Assembly (NCBI RefSeq): GCF_018987235.1
Contig: NZ_CP072197.1
Span: 2,175,090-2,239,089 of the forward strand
Direction: 5' to 3'
DNA length: 64,000 bases
DNA from: Lactobacillus crispatus
GTDB lineage: Bacteria; Bacillota; Bacilli; Lactobacillales; Lactobacillaceae
Shown: one piece after another, positions 62,088 through 64,000 of the stretch
Numbering within the stretch: the first letter of the stretch is position 1
Layout: the number at the start of each line of letters is the position of its first letter
Translations under genes and position numbers: made by a program
Notes under the pieces: generated by a model
Told to the model about the DNA's origin: nothing
What the model saw: the letters and a program-made list of their open reading frames with translations, nothing else
The model's database searches: none

Positions 62088-62963
62088 TTATTTCTTTTTG
62101 CGTCCTAAACGCTTGTAAGCCCTTCTTAGTTTACGTTTGCGTTCACGCTCAGCCTCAGCCTTTGCTTCTTGCTCTCTTCTATATTTAATAGGGTTTTGCA
62201 AGATAAAGGTTTGAAGCGCCTGGAACAAGTTGGAAATTACCCAGTAAAGTGTAATAGCTGACTGGAAGTTTAAGGCCATCACACCAACCATGATAGACAT
62301 TCCGTACATCATTACTTTGGTCATTCCATTTTGCGATGATTTTGGCGTCGATAATTGACTAATATACGTCGATAAGAACGTAAAGATCATTGCTAAAATA
62401 GGCATGATGTAATATGGATCGGGCTTGCTTAAATCCATCCATAAGAAGCGCCCAGTTTGTAACTGTGGTGTACGTAAAATCGCACCATACAGTGCATACA
62501 TAACTGGCAACTGGATCAGGACAGGCAAACATCCAGTATAAGGATTTACGCCTGCTTCTTTATAAAGCTTGTTAGTTTCTTGTTGTAATAATGTTCTTGA
62601 TTCAGTGTCACGTCCTGGATATTTCTTACGCAACTCATTAATTTGTGGTTGAATGCTTTGCATCTTAGTAGTACTTCGAATTGAAATAGCATTCAAAGGT
62701 ACTAAGATGACACGAACAATGACGGTGAAGACAATAATTGCCCAGCCATAACTGTTCCCCATTAACTTAGCTAGCCACAAAATAAAAGCTGACATGTAAT
62801 AAACGATCCAACGGTCCCACCAATTACCACTTGTATGTGAGATTGGCGTTGCTTGACCATTTGCTCCCGTAGTAGCACATCCTGTCAATACAACAGCAAG
62901 TATTGCTACTGCTAAGACTGCAAGAAGACGTTTGACATTTCTCTTGGTCAGAATGTCCTTCAA
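62088..62963 (-). CDS. yidC: Membrane protein insertase YidC/OxaA
   Basis: A 291-aa lipoprotein insertase. A signal peptide ends in the lipobox LTGC (about 28-31), followed by five membrane helices of the Oxa1 core: IVYYMSAFILWLAKLMG, the WAIIVFTVIVRVILVPLN helix with the conserved Arg of the hydrophilic groove, and GCLPVLIQLPVMYALYGA. The C-terminal tail is strongly basic (RREQEAKAEAERERKRKLRR) and may bind ribosomes. I start at TTG 62963, two bases after the rnpA stop, with GAGG at good spacing; the longer start at 62999 would overlap rnpA. Confidence 0.92.
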   Translation of the reverse strand: MKDILTKRNVKRLLAVLAVAILAVVLTGCATTGANGQATPISHTSGNWWDRWIVYYMSAFILWLAKLMGNSYGWAIIVFTVIVRVILVPLNAISIRSTTKMQSIQPQINELRKKYPGRDTESRTLLQQETNKLYKEAGVNPYTGCLPVLIQLPVMYALYGAILRTPQLQTGRFLWMDLSKPDPYYIMPILAMIFTFLSTYISQLSTPKSSQNGMTKVMMYGMSIMVGVMALNFQSAITLYWVISNLFQALQTFILQNPIKYRREQEAKAEAERERKRKLRRAYKRLGRKKK

Positions 62964-62964
62964 T

Positions 62965-63333
62965 CTATTTTTCCTCAACTTTATCTGGCATTTCTTCAAT
63001 AATATGAGCTAACGATAATGCGTGAAGCAAGTTTTTACGCACCTGAGCCATATTAAAATCGCGAGCATAAGGTCGCGTAATGATTAAAAAATCAACATGC
63101 GGATTAATCTGCAATTTTTCTTCATCAATCACGGCCCGAATATAACGCTTGAGTCGATTACGTGCGACTGCGGTATGACCAACCTTTTTGCCCACAGAAA
63201 TTCCTACTCGAAAGTGTTTATTTTCTGTTTTTTCTACCTTATAAATGACAAAAGCTCGGTTAGCGACTGAGTCGCCAGATTCGAAAACTTGCTGGAAATC
63301 TTTTTCAGATTTTACTCGATAAGACTTTCTCAA
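62965..63333 (-). CDS. rnpA: Ribonuclease P protein component
   Basis: A 122-aa basic protein, cofactor of the RNase P RNA in 5' processing of tRNA. The family signature [13 protein letters not shown] (about residues 57-69, RNR motif) and the N-terminal [16 protein letters not shown] are present. It probably starts with TTG at 63333, preceded by GTGGAATG. It lies between rpmH and yidC in the conserved rpmH-rnpA-yidC unit, translationally close to yidC. Confidence 0.93.
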   Translation of the reverse strand: MRKSYRVKSEKDFQQVFESGDSVANRAFVIYKVEKTENKHFRVGISVGKKVGHTAVARNRLKRYIRAVIDEEKLQINPHVDFLIITRPYARDFNMAQVRKNLLHALSLAHIIEEMPDKVEEK

Positions 63334-63358
63334 AACGTTTCATTCCACTCTAGTAGAC

Positions 63359-63386
63359 TAAAAAAACCACTGGGATTCAGTGGTTT
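63359..63386 (-). terminator. Terminator or attenuator after rpmH
   Basis: AAACCACTG pairs with CAGTGGTTT on minus and is followed by a T-run; the stem overlaps the rpmH stop codon. It lies 25-50 bp before rnpA, so it probably reduces rnpA expression relative to rpmH. Confidence 0.85.
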
Positions 63387-63525
63387 AAGCAGATAAGACT
63401 TTTCTACCTTTTGCACGGCGTCTTGCTAAAACCTTACGGCCATTTGATGTGCTCATACGCTTCATAAAACCGTGAACACGTGAACGGTGACGCTTCTTAG
63501 GTTGGTAAGTTCTCTTAGTTGTCAT
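63385..63525 (-). CDS. rpmH: 50S ribosomal protein L34
   Basis: A 46-aa, highly basic ribosomal protein: [20 protein letters not shown], then [20 protein letters not shown] and RKVLSA, matching L34 throughout. The ATG at 63525 has GGAGGTG upstream. It is the first gene of the leftward origin-proximal operon and is divergent from the expected dnaA. Confidence 0.97.
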   Translation of the reverse strand: MTTKRTYQPKKRHRSRVHGFMKRMSTSNGRKVLARRRAKGRKVLSA

Positions 63526-64000
63526 ATTAAACTGCACCTCCATAAATTTTTGTGCCAATTGCACAATTTCTTATTAAGGATAGCACGAAAAGCCATAAAA
63601 ACCAAGTATTTTAAGAAAAAAAGACTTTTAAATCCCGTGAATATTTTCTAAAAATTCATTGTTTTTCATGTGGATAAAAAATAAAATATTTTTCTTACGT
63701 ATAATTTCCACAAGATAATTCCCAACGTTTTCCACAACTCACATGGTGTTAAAAACTTAATTCACACCATGTGGATAACGCATATGGTATTTTACCTCAA
63801 GTATTGATAGAATAATATCCATAATTCACAGCTGTACTGTGCATAAATTAACAGTTTTGCTCTTATCATGTCAAAATGTGCATATCACTTTAATAGTTAT
63901 CAACAGGCTGTGTACTTTGTTGATTTCTTTTTCACCTGTGGAAAACCAGTTAAGTAAATGGTAAAATAAATTTGCTTTTTACTAACTGGGGGAATGTACA
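63526..64000. other. rpmH-dnaA intergenic region with DnaA box cluster (oriC part)
   Basis: A 475-bp AT-rich gene-free region. Exact DnaA boxes TGTGGATAA are at 63669-63677 and 63770-63778. One-mismatch boxes are TTTTCCACA (63728-63736), TTATCAACA (63897-63905) and TGTGGAAAA (63937-63945), with a weaker TTTCCACAA at 63705-63713. A 10-bp dyad, CACATGGTGT (63740-63749) with ACACCATGTG (63764-63773), overlaps the second exact box. The dnaA start codon is not within the window. This is the usual location of the upstream oriC box cluster in Firmicutes. Confidence 0.88.

Noticed and set aside
1..64000. CRISPR array or restriction-type defence locus
   Set aside because: No regularly spaced direct repeats with unique spacers and no cas, restriction or modification genes; the 40-bp repeats at 39551 are contiguous and the 40-bp-spaced palindromes are too few.
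1..64000. tRNA or rRNA genes
   Set aside because: No cloverleaf-like or rRNA segments were recognised on either strand.

Overview
The window is AT-rich Gram-positive DNA whose content points to the Lactobacillus acidophilus/helveticus/crispatus group. The evidence is the tandem deoxynucleoside kinase genes, pyruvate oxidase, three SLAP-like or similar exported cell-surface proteins, PEP carboxylase and the rpmH-rnpA-yidC-mnmE-mnmG order. IS982 and IS30 elements together with several freshly broken genes suggest a genome undergoing reductive decay, as in dairy L. helveticus-like strains; the species is an inference. The right end is the approach to oriC: rpmH is followed by about 475 bp rich in DnaA boxes, and dnaA should start just outside the window.

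Layout. 0-4.5 kb: an Rgg-type regulator, a small exported SLAP-like protein, a CPBP membrane protease, an IS982 element sitting in the leader of a frameshifted ydcF-like gene. 4.5-10.5 kb: a MacB-like ABC exporter, ppc and an ECF S component. 10.7-16.8 kb: a nucleoside uptake system with two BMP lipoproteins, an ATPase and two permeases. 16.9-18.6 kb: an aldo/keto reductase and nagB with a palindromic operator pair. 18.7-26.7 kb: IS30, then a minus-strand muropeptide salvage operon murP-murQ-serine hydrolase-mupG-murR. With nagB nearby, this region can take cell-wall MurNAc-GlcNAc to fructose-6-phosphate. 27.1-43.2 kb: dAK/dGK kinases, three NCS2 purine permease paralogues, two HAD phosphatases, a broken Rgg regulator behind three evenly spaced operators, a small ABC pair, a MerR regulator, a DinJ/PemK-like toxin-antitoxin pair, SDR and AraC pseudogenes, and an AAA+ ATPase preceded by 40-bp promoter repeats. 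43.6-47.9 kb: a copper operon (copY, two cupredoxins, P-type ATPase) and a Crp/Fnr regulator divergent from a conserved unknown gene. 48-56.3 kb: an MFS transporter, a 50-aa protein, a four-repeat unknown protein, a SLAP protein, a ClC channel, gnd and a frameshifted exported protein. 56.5-63.5 kb: pyruvate oxidase, mnmG, mnmE, yidC, rnpA, rpmH.

The most interesting structure lies outside the genes. About ten palindromes resemble the Noc-binding site (TATTTCCCGGGAAATA), and three share the 14-mer GTTTCACATGAAAC, one base from the parS core. Together they look like chromosome-organisation sites scattered through the origin-proximal region. Upstream of the broken Rgg gene, three 16-bp palindromes are spaced at exactly 40 bp with unrelated spacers. 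Much of the purine and nucleoside handling (nucleoside ABC, dAK/dGK, three NCS2 permeases) and the cell-wall amino sugar recycling is concentrated here, which fits a purine-auxotrophic, scavenging lifestyle (inference).
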